A stretch of DNA of 64,000 nucleotides from Brevundimonas naejangsanensis DSM 23858 (GTDB taxonomy: Bacteria > Pseudomonadota > Alphaproteobacteria > Caulobacterales > Caulobacteraceae), in assembly GCF_000421705.1 (NCBI RefSeq), contig NZ_ATXN01000006.1:141693-205692 (forward strand), in the 5' to 3' direction. Below are positions 51,261 through 60,015 of the stretch, in pieces (position 1 is the stretch's first letter; each line of letters starts with the position of its first letter). The translations under genes and the position numbers were made by a program. Below the pieces are notes generated by a model. The model did not search any database, had not been told where the DNA came from, and saw only the letters and a list, made by a program, of their open reading frames with translations.

Positions 51261-52103
51261 ATGCCTTCAATCTCGCCGCCCCCTCTTCGCCCTGCATCCG
51301 GTGTGGAGCGCGACCGGCCCGATCTGGGCGCGCGCGGCGTGGTCGCCCTGCTGACCCCGGCCGAAAATCCAACCGCCGAGCCTGAGCTGTCGCTGCTGAT
51401 GCCGCCGGACGTGAACCTGCTGACCGCGCGCATGTATGCGCCCGCTTCCGAGATGAGCGCCAGGCTCAGGGCCTATGAGACGCGGCTTGAGGAATGGCTG
51501 GCCCCTTTCGGCGACGCGCCTCTGGACGCCGTTGCGTTCGCCTGCACCGGCTCGACCTATCTGCTGGGCCCTTCGCGGCGTCGGCCGGAAGCGCTGAAGC
51601 GCCGCCACGGGCCCTGTCCTGTCGTCTGCGCCGCCGATGCGCTGAAGGATGGCCTGCAATCGCTGAGAGCGCGGCGCATCACCCTGGTCAGCCCCTACCC
51701 TTCAGCCTTGACCGAGGCCGCTCAGGACCATTGGCGCGGGGCGGGATATGATGTGGCCGCTGTCATCCAGTCGCCCCTCGCGCATGGCGCGGCTCACCCG
51801 ATTTACGGCCAGACGGCCGCCACCCTGCTGACAGGGCTGCGCCAAGGCCTGAAGGCGGGCGTCGCCGACGCCGTGATCGTCATGGGAACGGGCGCGCCAA
51901 GCCTGGCCGCCCTGGCCGTCGCCAGCGAGGAAACGGATATTCCGATCCTGTCCTCCAACCTGGCCACAGCCTGGTCCGTCGCGCATCAACTGGGACTGGA
52001 AGAGCGGCCGCTGATCACGGAATGGCTGGCGCCCGACGCCCCCTGGCGCGAACGGTTATGGAGCCGTTTCCCCGCCGTTCGCGCCCGTCTGAAGAGCACC
52101 TGA
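51261..52103 (+). CDS. Maleate isomerase / arylmalonate decarboxylase family protein with a single cysteine
   Basis: A 280-residue Asp/Glu-racemase-superfamily protein. The first catalytic loop is intact: FACTGSTYLLGP with Cys95. The second loop, which holds the second Cys in racemases and maleate isomerases, reads VIVMGTGAPSLAAL (208-211 MGTG), so Cys is replaced. Arylmalonate decarboxylase has the opposite pattern, Cys only in the second loop. The reaction is therefore uncertain: isomerisation, decarboxylation or another carbanion reaction. No strong ribosome site is visible at ATG 51261. Confidence 0.78.
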   Translation: MPSISPPPLRPASGVERDRPDLGARGVVALLTPAENPTAEPELSLLMPPDVNLLTARMYAPASEMSARLRAYETRLEEWLAPFGDAPLDAVAFACTGSTYLLGPSRRRPEALKRRHGPCPVVCAADALKDGLQSLRARRITLVSPYPSALTEAAQDHWRGAGYDVAAVIQSPLAHGAAHPIYGQTAATLLTGLRQGLKAGVADAVIVMGTGAPSLAALAVASEETDIPILSSNLATAWSVAHQLGLEERPLITEWLAPDAPWRERLWSRFPAVRARLKST

Positions 52104-52138
52104 CGCCCTATTCTGATTTCGTTTCGAGGAGTTTCCTG

Positions 52139-52432
52139 ATGTCTACGCCCAAGCCGCCCCGCCCGACCTTCTTTGAGGACACCGCCAACGACCGGCTGAC
52201 CGCCATCATCACCGCCCTGGTGACTGAGGTGGCCGGGTTGAGCGACCGGGTGGCGACGTTGGAAAACCTGCTGGCCGCCCAGGGCGTGCTGTCGCCGGAC
52301 GCGGTCGATCATCATGTCCTGACCGAGCAGGAACAGGCCGCGCGCCGCGCGCGCCACGCGGCGCTGACCGACCGCGTGTTCTACGTGCTTCAGGAAGAGG
52401 TCGACGCCCTCAAGGGACAGTTGGGCGCCTGA
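52139..52432 (+). CDS. Small helical hypothetical protein
   Basis: A 97-residue protein beginning MSTPKPPRPTFFEDTANDRL, with ribosome site GAGGAG and a 35-bp gap after the upstream gene. Two likely helical stretches show heptad-like hydrophobics (LTAIITALVTEVAGLSDRVATLENLLAAQG and VFYVLQEEVDAL), suggesting a coiled coil. No family recognised. It could be an accessory subunit of the upstream enzyme. Confidence 0.6.
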   Translation: MSTPKPPRPTFFEDTANDRLTAIITALVTEVAGLSDRVATLENLLAAQGVLSPDAVDHHVLTEQEQAARRARHAALTDRVFYVLQEEVDALKGQLGA

Positions 52433-52534
52433 TGCGAAAACGGGCCGGGACGCCCTGCGCCCGGCCCGTCGCCCCTCGCCCCGCTCCGCTTTCGCCGATG
52501 CTCCCTCAAGCAGCGACGTGCGGAGGAGCTCGCC

Positions 52535-53734
52535 TCAGGCCAGCGTCGCCGCCTTGCGCAGGCCGTCGATCATGGATGAGCGCATCACATAGTCCTTGTG
52601 CCGCACAGGATCGGCCAGCATGGCCTGCATCTCGGCCATCATGACCTTGCGGCGTTCCGGGTCGCGCTCCTGCATCCGCCCACGGTTGCGATCCGCCTGG
52701 GCCAGGATCTCCTGCTCGGCGATAGGGCGGCGCTGGCGGGTGTAGAGATCCAGCAGCCTCTCGTCGGCGCCTTCCAGCACGGCCTTCAGCTTCTCGGTCA
52801 GGTTGAAGGCGTCATGGACGCCGCCGTTCATGCCCATCCCGCCGGACGGGCTGTTGATGTGGGCGGCGTCGCCCGCCAGCACGACCCGTCCGCTGCGGTA
52901 ATCAGGCGCGATCCGCATGTGCACGCGATAGGGACGGATCTCCAGCACCTTGTATGGTTCGTCCCTTGCGACGATGGCCTGAAGCTTGCGCTCGATGCTG
53001 GCGGAGTCCAGCGCGTCCTCGATGGACTCTTCGCCGCGCGGATAGAGGCTGCAGCGCCAGAAATCCTTCAGCTTGAGCAGGGAAAAGGTGCCGCCGTCCG
53101 TCCAGCAGTAGTTGACGTTCGACAGCCCCTCCAGATGGTCTTCGAAAGGGAAGTCCGTGATCGCGAGGATGGTCGTCTCAGGATAGGTCTTGCCGTCAAG
53201 CTCCCACCCCAGCAGGGTCCGCACCGCGCTACGGGCGCCGTCCGCCCCGATCAGATAGCGACAGCGCAGAGTCTGCGCCTGACCGCCCTGCTCATAGGTG
53301 ACGTTGACGCCGTCTCCGTCCTGATCCACGGCGCACACCGTTGCGCCCATGCGGATTTCGACATGACGCGCATCCGACAGGTGGTCGGCCAGGATACGGC
53401 ACAGACGAAATTGCTCGCACTGCAGCCGGAAAGGATGCTGGGTCTCGCCCTGCAGATAGGACAGGTCGAAGACGGCGCGTTCGCCGGTTTCATGATGACG
53501 GATCTGCCACTGTTCGCACTTCAGCCCCTGAGCGATCAGCGGCTCGGCCAGTCCGTACTGCGCCAGCATGTCCAGCGTCGGGGGATGAAAAGTCGACGCC
53601 CGCAGGTCTTCAGGCAACTCCGTTTCGGCCTCAAGCACAATGGCTGAAATCCCGAAAGCTTCCAGCCTCAAGGCCGCGCTCAACCCGACCGGGCCGGCGC
53701 CGACGATGACCACTTGGGCGTCCCATTGCTGCAT
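52535..53734 (-). CDS. FAD-dependent aromatic monooxygenase (PHBH fold)
   Basis: A 399-residue class A flavin monooxygenase: VVIVGAGPVGLSAALRLEAFG, YLIGADGARSAVRTLLG, and VVLAGDAAHINSPSGGMGMNGGVHDAFNL. These are the FAD/NADPH motifs of 4-hydroxybenzoate, 3-(3-hydroxyphenyl)propionate and phenol hydroxylases. It should hydroxylate a phenolic or heteroaromatic ring. ATG 53734 (GAGG 8 nt upstream) is preferred to a start 17 codons earlier, which would place the operator at 53756 inside the gene. Faces the aldehyde dehydrogenase gene. Confidence 0.9.
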   Translation of the reverse strand: MQQWDAQVVIVGAGPVGLSAALRLEAFGISAIVLEAETELPEDLRASTFHPPTLDMLAQYGLAEPLIAQGLKCEQWQIRHHETGERAVFDLSYLQGETQHPFRLQCEQFRLCRILADHLSDARHVEIRMGATVCAVDQDGDGVNVTYEQGGQAQTLRCRYLIGADGARSAVRTLLGWELDGKTYPETTILAITDFPFEDHLEGLSNVNYCWTDGGTFSLLKLKDFWRCSLYPRGEESIEDALDSASIERKLQAIVARDEPYKVLEIRPYRVHMRIAPDYRSGRVVLAGDAAHINSPSGGMGMNGGVHDAFNLTEKLKAVLEGADERLLDLYTRQRRPIAEQEILAQADRNRGRMQERDPERRKVMMAEMQAMLADPVRHKDYVMRSSMIDGLRKAATLA

Positions 53735-53755
53735 ATTGGCGACCTCATGCCTACT

Positions 53756-53773
53756 TGTATCTGACTTAATACA
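53756..53773. promoter_or_regulatory. Operator candidate TGTAT-N8-ATACA
   Basis: TGTAT-CTGACTTA-ATACA, the best-formed of the series, 22 bp upstream of the monooxygenase start. Confidence 0.6.
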
Positions 53774-53913
53774 TTTGTTCGGCATTCCGGCAAGGGAAGA
53801 GTCGCAGACTTCCCTGCAGCCTCGCGCATTTATGGAAACTTCGACGCCTCAAAGGGCCAATGAAGCAGCTTTTGCCTCACCGCGCCCTCTCGCCTTGCGA
53901 TCCGCATCGATCA

Positions 53914-53931
53914 CGTATTAGCTTAAACACA
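53914..53931. promoter_or_regulatory. Operator candidate CGTAT-N8-ACACA
   Basis: CGTAT-TAGCTTAA-ACACA, 34 bp before the aldehyde dehydrogenase start. It shares CTTAA in the spacer with 53756-53773 and has one mismatch in each arm. Confidence 0.45.
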
Positions 53932-53964
53932 ACACAAGTCGCCACAGTATCAGGATGACCGCTC

Positions 53965-55458
53965 ATGTCCCTCCCCGCCTCCCCGTTCGACTGGGCTCCC
54001 AAAACGGTCACCAGCCTGATTGACGGCGCCTATGTCGCAGAGCGCGGCGGCCATCGCCTGCCCGCCTATTATCCGGGCAACGGCGAAGTCATCTCCGAAC
54101 TGCAGGAAGCCGACGCCGAGGAAGTCGATCGTGCCGTCCGCTCCGCACGACGGGCCTTCAACGATCCGGCATGGCGCGAAATGTCGGTAGAGGCCCGACA
54201 GACGATCCTTTATCGAATCGCGGACGCCATCGACGCCCACGCCGTGGAACTGGCGACGCTGGAAACACTGAACGCCGGCATCGTCCTGCGCGACGTTCTC
54301 AGCCGCCAGGTCGTGCGCGCAGGCTATAATTTCCGCTTCTTCGCCGAGGCGATCAGCCAGCAGCCCGGCCAGGTCTGGCAGCAGATCAAGGATCACCTGA
54401 CATTCGTCACGCGCCACCCTGTGGGCGTGGCCGCTCTGATCGCGCCATGGAACTCGCCTCTGGCGCTGGCGTCGATGAAGGTCGCCTCGGCCATCGCCTT
54501 CGGCAACACCTGCGTGCTGAAGCCGTCGGAGCAGACTCCGCTGTCGCTGGCCCGCATGGTCGAGATCATCAACACCATCACCCCGCCGGGCGTGGTCAAC
54601 CTGGTGAACGGGCGCGGGGCGGTGACGGGCGCCGCCCTGGTGGATCATCCCGAGGTCGATCTGATCGCCTTCACCGGCGGGACCGAGACGGGCCGCCACA
54701 TCATGCAGGCGGCCGGGCGACGGCTGAAACCGGCGGCGATGGAGCTGGGCGGCAAGTCGGCCAACATCATCTTCGCCGACGCCGATCAGGAGCGGGCCCT
54801 GGACGGTGCCCTGATCTCCATCTTCTCAAACAACGGGCAACAGTGCCTGGCCGGGTCGCGCATCCTGGTCCAGGATTCCATCTTCGATGAGTTCGTCGAT
54901 CGCTTCGTCGAGCGGGCGCGAAAGATCCGCGTCGGCGACCCGCTGGACGACGCCACCGAGATCGGCCCCATCGCCTCGGCCCGCCACCGTCAGCACATCC
55001 TGTCCTATGTCGACATCGCCAAAAGTCAGGGCGCGACCCTGTTGACCGGGGGCAAGGCGCTGGACCGACCGGGTTATTTCATCGAGCCGACCGCCGTCCT
55101 GGCGCCCAGCAACAGCGACCGCGTCTGTCAAGAGGAAATCTTCGGACCCTTCGCCGCCTTCGTGAAGTTCAGCGACATGGAGGACGCCGTCCGCATGGCC
55201 AATGAAAGCCAGTTCGGTCTGGTCGGCTATTGCTGGACGCAGAACGTGGACAAGGCCCTGCGGGTCAGTCAGGCCGTTCGCACGGGTCTGATGTGGGTCA
55301 ACACCCCGATGGTGCGTGAACTGCGCGCGCCGTTCGGCGGGGTGAAGGATTCGGGTCTGGGCCGCGACGGCGCCGCCGCCTCCATGGCCTTCTTCACCGA
55401 AGAGAAGACGACGACCATTCCTCTGGCCGACGTGCCGCTGCGCAAGTTCGGCGCCTGA
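53965..55458 (+). CDS. Aldehyde dehydrogenase (NAD(P)-dependent)
   Basis: A 497-residue ALDH. Catalytic Glu260 (MELGGKS) and Cys294 (NNGQQCLAGSR) are 34 apart as usual, with GVAALIAPWNSPLALASMKVASAIAFGNTCVLKPSEQTP upstream and EIFGPFAAF later. It looks nearest to the semialdehyde dehydrogenases of aromatic meta-cleavage pathways (HpaE type), but specificity cannot be fixed by eye. It starts at the ATG after the operator at 53914 and is divergent from the monooxygenase gene; the same regulon is likely. Confidence 0.9.
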   Translation: MSLPASPFDWAPKTVTSLIDGAYVAERGGHRLPAYYPGNGEVISELQEADAEEVDRAVRSARRAFNDPAWREMSVEARQTILYRIADAIDAHAVELATLETLNAGIVLRDVLSRQVVRAGYNFRFFAEAISQQPGQVWQQIKDHLTFVTRHPVGVAALIAPWNSPLALASMKVASAIAFGNTCVLKPSEQTPLSLARMVEIINTITPPGVVNLVNGRGAVTGAALVDHPEVDLIAFTGGTETGRHIMQAAGRRLKPAAMELGGKSANIIFADADQERALDGALISIFSNNGQQCLAGSRILVQDSIFDEFVDRFVERARKIRVGDPLDDATEIGPIASARHRQHILSYVDIAKSQGATLLTGGKALDRPGYFIEPTAVLAPSNSDRVCQEEIFGPFAAFVKFSDMEDAVRMANESQFGLVGYCWTQNVDKALRVSQAVRTGLMWVNTPMVRELRAPFGGVKDSGLGRDGAAASMAFFTEEKTTTIPLADVPLRKFGA

Positions 55459-55500
55459 TCCCGACGGGGTTGCGGCGGGCCTGTCCCGCCGCGCTTCGCC

Positions 55501-56331
55501 TCAACCGATGTGACGCCACTGCGGACGGGCCGAGCTGTTATCGCGCGTCAGCAGCATGTGGTACTCATACTGATCGGGATTATAGAGGCCGACCTGGTGC
55601 TCGAACGGGCGGCCGTCGCCGTCGAACACCGTCCGGCGCAGGCGCAGCAGCGGCGCCCCGATAGCCACATTCAGCTTATTGGCCGCCGCGTCGTCGGCTG
55701 GAATGGCGCTGATAGTCTGTTCAGCGCGCTGAGCGCGTATCCCGCCGCTTTCCAGGATACGCATGATCGGCCGGTCGTCGATGACGCTCCGAGGCGCCAG
55801 GGAGGCGACGGAACGAGGCAGCCACACCGTCGTCACCGACAAGGGCTTGTCCTTGAAGAAACGCAGGCGCTCGATCCGCAGCGCTCGCTCGTCGGCGGGA
55901 AGGCCCAACGCCTGAAGCACGGCGGCCGGCGTCGCCGCCTCTGGTTCATAGGCCAACAGCCGCGCCGTCGTCTCAAGCCCCAGAGTGATGAGGTTCTCAA
56001 CTAGGCCCGACACCCGGCTTTCCTCTCGTTGCGCCTCATCAGCGCGCGGGGCGACGAAAGTGCCGACGCCATGCTTGCGTCGAATCCAGCCTTCGCGTTC
56101 CAGCAGATCCAGCGCGCGCCGCACCGTCACGCGCGACACGTCATAGGCCGCCGCCAGCTGCATTTCGGACGGCAGCGGCTGCTCCGGCGCAAAGGCGCTG
56201 TCCTTGATCTGCTGACGCAGAATGGTGGTCAGCTGGTGGTAGATCGGCAGGCTGCTGGAACCGCCGTCCGCCTTGAGGCTACGCCGACCGATATCGGTCC
56301 CTGCCTCAGCGCCCTGTCTGGCCAAGCTCAT
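55501..56331 (-). CDS. GntR family regulator, HutC type (UTRA domain)
   Basis: A ~276-residue regulator. The GntR winged helix is at 30-100 (LPIYHQLTTILRQQIKDSAFAPEQPLPSEMQLAAAYDVSRVTVRRALDLLEREGWIRRKHGVGTFV), then a UTRA effector domain (LRIERLRFFKDKPLSVTTVWLP ... PLLRLRRTVFDGDGRPFEHQVGLYNPDQYEYHMLL). The start is unclear: GTG 56340, ATG 56331 or TTG 56325 (GGAGG 6 nt upstream). Divergent from a second HutC-type gene. A candidate controller of the TGT-N12-ACA sites. Confidence 0.87.
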   Translation of the reverse strand: MSLARQGAEAGTDIGRRSLKADGGSSSLPIYHQLTTILRQQIKDSAFAPEQPLPSEMQLAAAYDVSRVTVRRALDLLEREGWIRRKHGVGTFVAPRADEAQREESRVSGLVENLITLGLETTARLLAYEPEAATPAAVLQALGLPADERALRIERLRFFKDKPLSVTTVWLPRSVASLAPRSVIDDRPIMRILESGGIRAQRAEQTISAIPADDAAANKLNVAIGAPLLRLRRTVFDGDGRPFEHQVGLYNPDQYEYHMLLTRDNSSARPQWRHIG

Positions 56332-56452
56332 CCTCCACACGCTGGCGTCAGGGCCTGCGTCGTCAATTAGCGAACTTGTGCTTATTATCAGACCTTAGCG
56401 GCTTGACCACTCCGGCTTGTCTCCGTCGCCGCCGCAAGCCACACAAGGCGGT

Positions 56453-57253
56453 ATGACATCATCCCCGCCGACAGACGACGCCCTGGATCTGCGTCCCGAG
56501 CTTCTGGACGACCGGCTGCCGATCCCCCTGTATCATCAGGTTCGGCTGCTGCTCGCCGAGCGGATCCGGCGCGGCGTGTTTCCGCCCGGCTCCCTGTTAC
56601 CCGGTGAGCATCAGATCGCTGAACTGCTGGGCGCGTCGCGAATAACGATCAAGCGCGCCATGAATGAACTGGCCGATGCGGGCCTGGTCACGCGCCATCG
56701 GGGCCGCGGCACGGTGGTGGCGCCGCAGGTCGAACTGCCTGTGGTGACAGGGTCCTTCTCCACCCTGATGGATTCGCTCAAGACCATGGGGCACGAAACC
56801 CAGGTCGAGTTGCTGGAAAGCCGGTCTGTCGCAGCCGATAGCGACGTCGCGCACGCGCTGGCGGTCATCCCCGGCGCCCCTGTGCGGCGCATCACCCGCC
56901 TGCGTCGGTTGGGCGAGACGCCGTTTTCCTATCTTGTGTCGTGGTTGCCGGAGTTCGTCGCCAGCGGATGTGACGACGCCGCCTTTGCTGAACAGTCCAT
57001 GCTGGACCTCCTGGAGCGAGCCGGGGCGACGCCGCATGAGGCTGAACTGTGGATATCGTCAGTCGGAGCAGACACCGCTGCTGCTTCGGCGCTCCAGGTG
57101 GCGATCGGGTCGCCCCTGCTCCGGATCGAGCGGATCATGCGCCGGGCCGACGGCGAACCTGTCCAGTACATTCACGCCCATTATCACGCCGACCGCTTCC
57201 GCTATCACCTGCTCAGCCGCCGCGAAGAAGGAAACTGGCAGGACGGCGCCTGA
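56453..57253 (+). CDS. GntR family regulator, HutC type (UTRA domain), second
   Basis: A 266-residue protein with the GntR helix-turn-helix (IPLYHQVRLLLAERIRRGVFPPGSLLPGEHQIAELLGASRITIKRAMNELADAGLVTRHRGRGTVV) and a UTRA domain (VRRITRLRRLGETPFSYLVSWLP ... YIHAHYHADRFRYHLL). It resembles the divergent neighbour but is clearly distinct. ATG 56453 is chosen over a TTG 12 codons earlier. It probably governs the isochorismatase gene 90 bp downstream and perhaps the operon at 58-62.7 kb. Confidence 0.87.
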   Translation: MTSSPPTDDALDLRPELLDDRLPIPLYHQVRLLLAERIRRGVFPPGSLLPGEHQIAELLGASRITIKRAMNELADAGLVTRHRGRGTVVAPQVELPVVTGSFSTLMDSLKTMGHETQVELLESRSVAADSDVAHALAVIPGAPVRRITRLRRLGETPFSYLVSWLPEFVASGCDDAAFAEQSMLDLLERAGATPHEAELWISSVGADTAAASALQVAIGSPLLRIERIMRRADGEPVQYIHAHYHADRFRYHLLSRREEGNWQDGA

Positions 57254-57343
57254 TTTCCACTGCTCCGTCTCAGGATCGGCTGGCGCCCGCCGCAGGACGG
57301 TCTATAGTTGGCCTATCTTTATACCATTAAGGACGGACCGACC

Positions 57344-58036
57344 GTGAGCGACCTTGTCTTCGAACCGACCATGATCTGCGAGAACAAGACCGCGCGCGAA
57401 CTGTTCGAGGCGGTCAAGGCCAATCCCGCCCGCGCCCGTTTCGGCTTCGGCGAGAAACTGGCCGTGGTGAACGTCGATTTCCAGCAATCCTACACCCGGC
57501 CCGATCTGTTTCCGAAGACGGCCTATGTGACCCACCCTGACCAGATCGGCTTCACCAATCGCATCTCGGCCGCCGCGCGCGCCAAGGGGATGCCGGTGAT
57601 CTGGAGCCATGTCGCCTACAAGGCCGACGCGGGCGACGCCGGGGTCTGGGGCACGCGCACCGATACGCCGGACAGCCTGCAGAACATCAAATACGGGTCC
57701 GAACGCCACGCCCTCGATCCGCGCTGCCGGATCGATGAGGCTGTGGACCTGATCTACACCAAGCGGATGCCCTCGGCCTTCTTCGAGACGCCGCTGAACT
57801 CCTACCTGCGCTGGCACAAGGTGGATACGGTGCTGGTGACAGGCGGCTCGACCTCGGGCTGCGTGCGCGCCACGGCGGTGGACAGCCTGTCCTATGGTTT
57901 CCGCACCATCGTCGCCGAGGAGTGCGTGGCGGACAAGCACGAGAGCTACCACTACGCCAATCTGACCGACCTTCAGCTGAAGTACGCCGATGTGGTGTCG
58001 GCGCAGGAAGTGCTGGACTGGCTGGCCGCGCGCTGA
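57344..58036 (+). CDS. Isochorismatase-fold cysteine amidohydrolase (GTG start)
   Basis: A 230-residue cysteine hydrolase. Asp45 (VVNVDFQQS), Lys140 (YTKRMPSAFFETPL) and Cys173 (GGSTSGCVRATA) form the triad; the 33-residue Lys-Cys spacing equals that of N-carbamoylsarcosine amidohydrolase. Relatives hydrolyse N-carbamoyl amino acids or maleamate-type amides. GTG 57344 follows AAGGAC; a TTG 12 codons upstream is less likely. Terminator follows. Nearby amidohydrolases suggest stepwise hydrolysis of a cyclic amide. Confidence 0.88.
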   Translation: MSDLVFEPTMICENKTARELFEAVKANPARARFGFGEKLAVVNVDFQQSYTRPDLFPKTAYVTHPDQIGFTNRISAAARAKGMPVIWSHVAYKADAGDAGVWGTRTDTPDSLQNIKYGSERHALDPRCRIDEAVDLIYTKRMPSAFFETPLNSYLRWHKVDTVLVTGGSTSGCVRATAVDSLSYGFRTIVAEECVADKHESYHYANLTDLQLKYADVVSAQEVLDWLAAR

Positions 58037-58057
58037 GCTGACGGCAGCCTGAAGAAT

Positions 58058-58094
58058 CGAAGGGCGGCGGACCGAAATCCGCCGCCCTTCTTTT
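58058..58094. terminator. Rho-independent terminator after the amidohydrolase
   Basis: A 13-bp stem, GAAGGGCGGCGGA (58058-58070) with TCCGCCGCCCTTC (58077-58089), then TTTTT. Confidence 0.93.
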
Positions 58095-58163
58095 TACGCT
58101 TTTACGCTTCCCGGCCGAAGGTTGGGGGCGACGGCCGAGCCTGGAGCCGGGACGACGGCGGCC

Positions 58164-59078
58164 TCAGCCGCGCGCCGCCTCGACAATCTCTGAGAGGCCG
58201 GCGGTCCATACGGCGTCGTCCTGGGCCAGACCGTCCAGCACGCGGCGGACAGTTTTCATCCGGAACGGCAGGCCGCTGACGTAGGGGGTCAGGGTGAAAC
58301 CGACGACCTGGCCGCCGAAGCGGTCGGCCTCGGCCTTGTGCAGGCGGATCGCCTCCAGCACCTGATCGGCCCATTCGTCCTCGGTCTGAAGGCGCACGGT
58401 CAGCAGGGTGCGGTCATCCAGTTCATTCGACAAAGGGGCCGCCCAGACCACGCCCTTGTCGGTCTGCATCGGCACGGGAACCGTGTCCTGCTCCCAGTCC
58501 AGACAGATATCGAAGCCCGCGTCGGCGATCAGCGCCAGCGTCTGGAACGACTGCTGCCGCGCCGGGCTCATCCAGGCGCGCGGCTTCAGCCCCGCCCTGT
58601 CGAAGGCGTCGCGCGTGCGGCCGATCCATTCCGCTTCGACGCCTTGCTCAAGCCCGCTCCAGTGGATGCAGTCCGCCTCCCAGCCATAGGCGGCCATCTC
58701 ATGCCCGCCGGCGAGGATGGCCTCGACCAGCGGCCGAACGCGTTCCAGCAGGACCGCATTGATCGGAAACACCGCCTTCAGCCCTCTCGCCTTCAGCGCA
58801 TCCAGAATGCGGAACACCCCGACCCGATTGCCGTAGTCGCGGGTCGTGAAGTGGCGCAGATCCGGATAGGTCGTCTGCATGGCGCCGGGATGCTTGAACG
58901 GCTTGCCTTGCGGGTTCAGGCGATGGAACTCCAGCGGGACCACGATCATGGCGGCGGCCGTCTTGCCGTCCGGCCAGGCGATCTTCGGCCGCTCGGTCGC
59001 CGGACGCCACGGATACAGCGTCTGATCCATGCCGTAGGAGCGGTGCGGATAGGTCAGATAGTCCTCAGGCAGCGCCAT
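58164..59078 (-). CDS. Polysaccharide deacetylase-fold protein (PuuE-like cyclic amide hydrolase)
   Basis: A 304-residue NodB-fold protein: FTTRDYGNRVGVFRILDALKARGLKAVFPINAVLLER, AGGHEMAAYGWEADCIHW and a C-terminal GFTLTPYVSGLPFRMKTVRRVLDGL. The RxGxxRxL...GxE/HxxxHG/YG layout is that of the PuuE/allantoinase subgroup rather than chitin-type deacetylases. No signal peptide, so it is cytoplasmic. It overlaps its upstream homologue by 14 bp; the two could be subunits or act in sequence. Last gene of the operon. Confidence 0.82.
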   Translation of the reverse strand: MALPEDYLTYPHRSYGMDQTLYPWRPATERPKIAWPDGKTAAAMIVVPLEFHRLNPQGKPFKHPGAMQTTYPDLRHFTTRDYGNRVGVFRILDALKARGLKAVFPINAVLLERVRPLVEAILAGGHEMAAYGWEADCIHWSGLEQGVEAEWIGRTRDAFDRAGLKPRAWMSPARQQSFQTLALIADAGFDICLDWEQDTVPVPMQTDKGVVWAAPLSNELDDRTLLTVRLQTEDEWADQVLEAIRLHKAEADRFGGQVVGFTLTPYVSGLPFRMKTVRRVLDGLAQDDAVWTAGLSEIVEAARG

Positions 59079-60015
59079 GGCCGAACCCCTTTCCTCCGGT
59101 CGCGCAGCCCTTGGCCGCGATATCGGCCTGCGTCTGGTCCCAGCAGTGGTCGCGATAGTAGCCCGCGATCTCGGCGCCGGTGGCGAACCACACGTCGTCG
59201 GCGTGGCCCATCACGTGTTTCAGCGCCTCTTCGAACGGGCCGATGCGATGGGGCTGGCTGACCAGATAGGCGTGCAGGGGAATGCACATGACCGTGCCGC
59301 TCTGCTCGCCCTCTTCCAGCAACTGGTCGAAGTGCCGCTTCAGGATGTCGGTGTAGCGCGCCGGGCTCATCCCCAGGGCGCCGTAGGTGATGACGTCGTT
59401 CACCTCCAGCGAATAGGGCAGCGAAATCAGCTTGCCTGACGCCGTCTTCACCGGCTGCGGCTGGTCATCCTGGAACAGGTCGCAGGTGTACCAGAAGTCG
59501 TTCTCGGCGATCAGGTCCAGCGTCCGTTCGGTGTGCGTCAGAGCCGGAGCCAGATAGCCGCGAATACGCTGGCCGCTGGCCTTCTCGACCGTGCGGATGG
59601 CGTCGTCGATGATGGCGCGCTCCTGCGCCTCGTCCATGCCGTAGGAATAGCGGGTATTGTAGATGCCGTGCGAAAAGAACTCCCAGTTCCGCTCGACGCA
59701 GGCCTCGATGATCTCAGGATGGTGGTCGCACAGGGCGACGTTCAGCGACACCGAGCCGCGCAGGCCGTATTTGTCCAGCAGTTCCATCAGCCGCCAGTGG
59801 CCGACGCGGTTGCCCCAGTCGCGCTGGGAATAGGCGACGACATCGGGCGCAGGCTTGGGCCAACCGGCGCGGCCGGGGTTCTTCGCGGGGTCGAACTCAT
59901 AGAACTCGATGTTCGGAGCGACCCAGAAGGCCAGTTTCTTGCCGCCGGGCCAGACGATCTTCGGCCGGTCCCGATAGGGCCAGTAGTCGTAGAGGTTGGG
60001 GTCTGCGACGGTCAT
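59065..60015 (-). CDS. Polysaccharide deacetylase-fold protein (PuuE-like), second
   Basis: A 316-residue NodB-fold protein related to its downstream neighbour: YSQRDWGNRVGHWRLMELLDKYGLRGSVSLNVALCDH, ERNWEFFSHGIYNTRYSYGMDEA, GYLAPALTHTERTLDLIAENDFWYTCD, and CIPLHAYLVSQPHRIGPFEEALKHV. The SHGIYNTRY segment, where the neighbour has AYGWEADCIHW, keeps a His typical of an active metal site. Start overlaps the lyase stop by 4 bp. Probably hydrolyses a cyclic ureide, imide or similar amide. Confidence 0.83.
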   Translation of the reverse strand: MTVADPNLYDYWPYRDRPKIVWPGGKKLAFWVAPNIEFYEFDPAKNPGRAGWPKPAPDVVAYSQRDWGNRVGHWRLMELLDKYGLRGSVSLNVALCDHHPEIIEACVERNWEFFSHGIYNTRYSYGMDEAQERAIIDDAIRTVEKASGQRIRGYLAPALTHTERTLDLIAENDFWYTCDLFQDDQPQPVKTASGKLISLPYSLEVNDVITYGALGMSPARYTDILKRHFDQLLEEGEQSGTVMCIPLHAYLVSQPHRIGPFEEALKHVMGHADDVWFATGAEIAGYYRDHCWDQTQADIAAKGCATGGKGFGHGAA

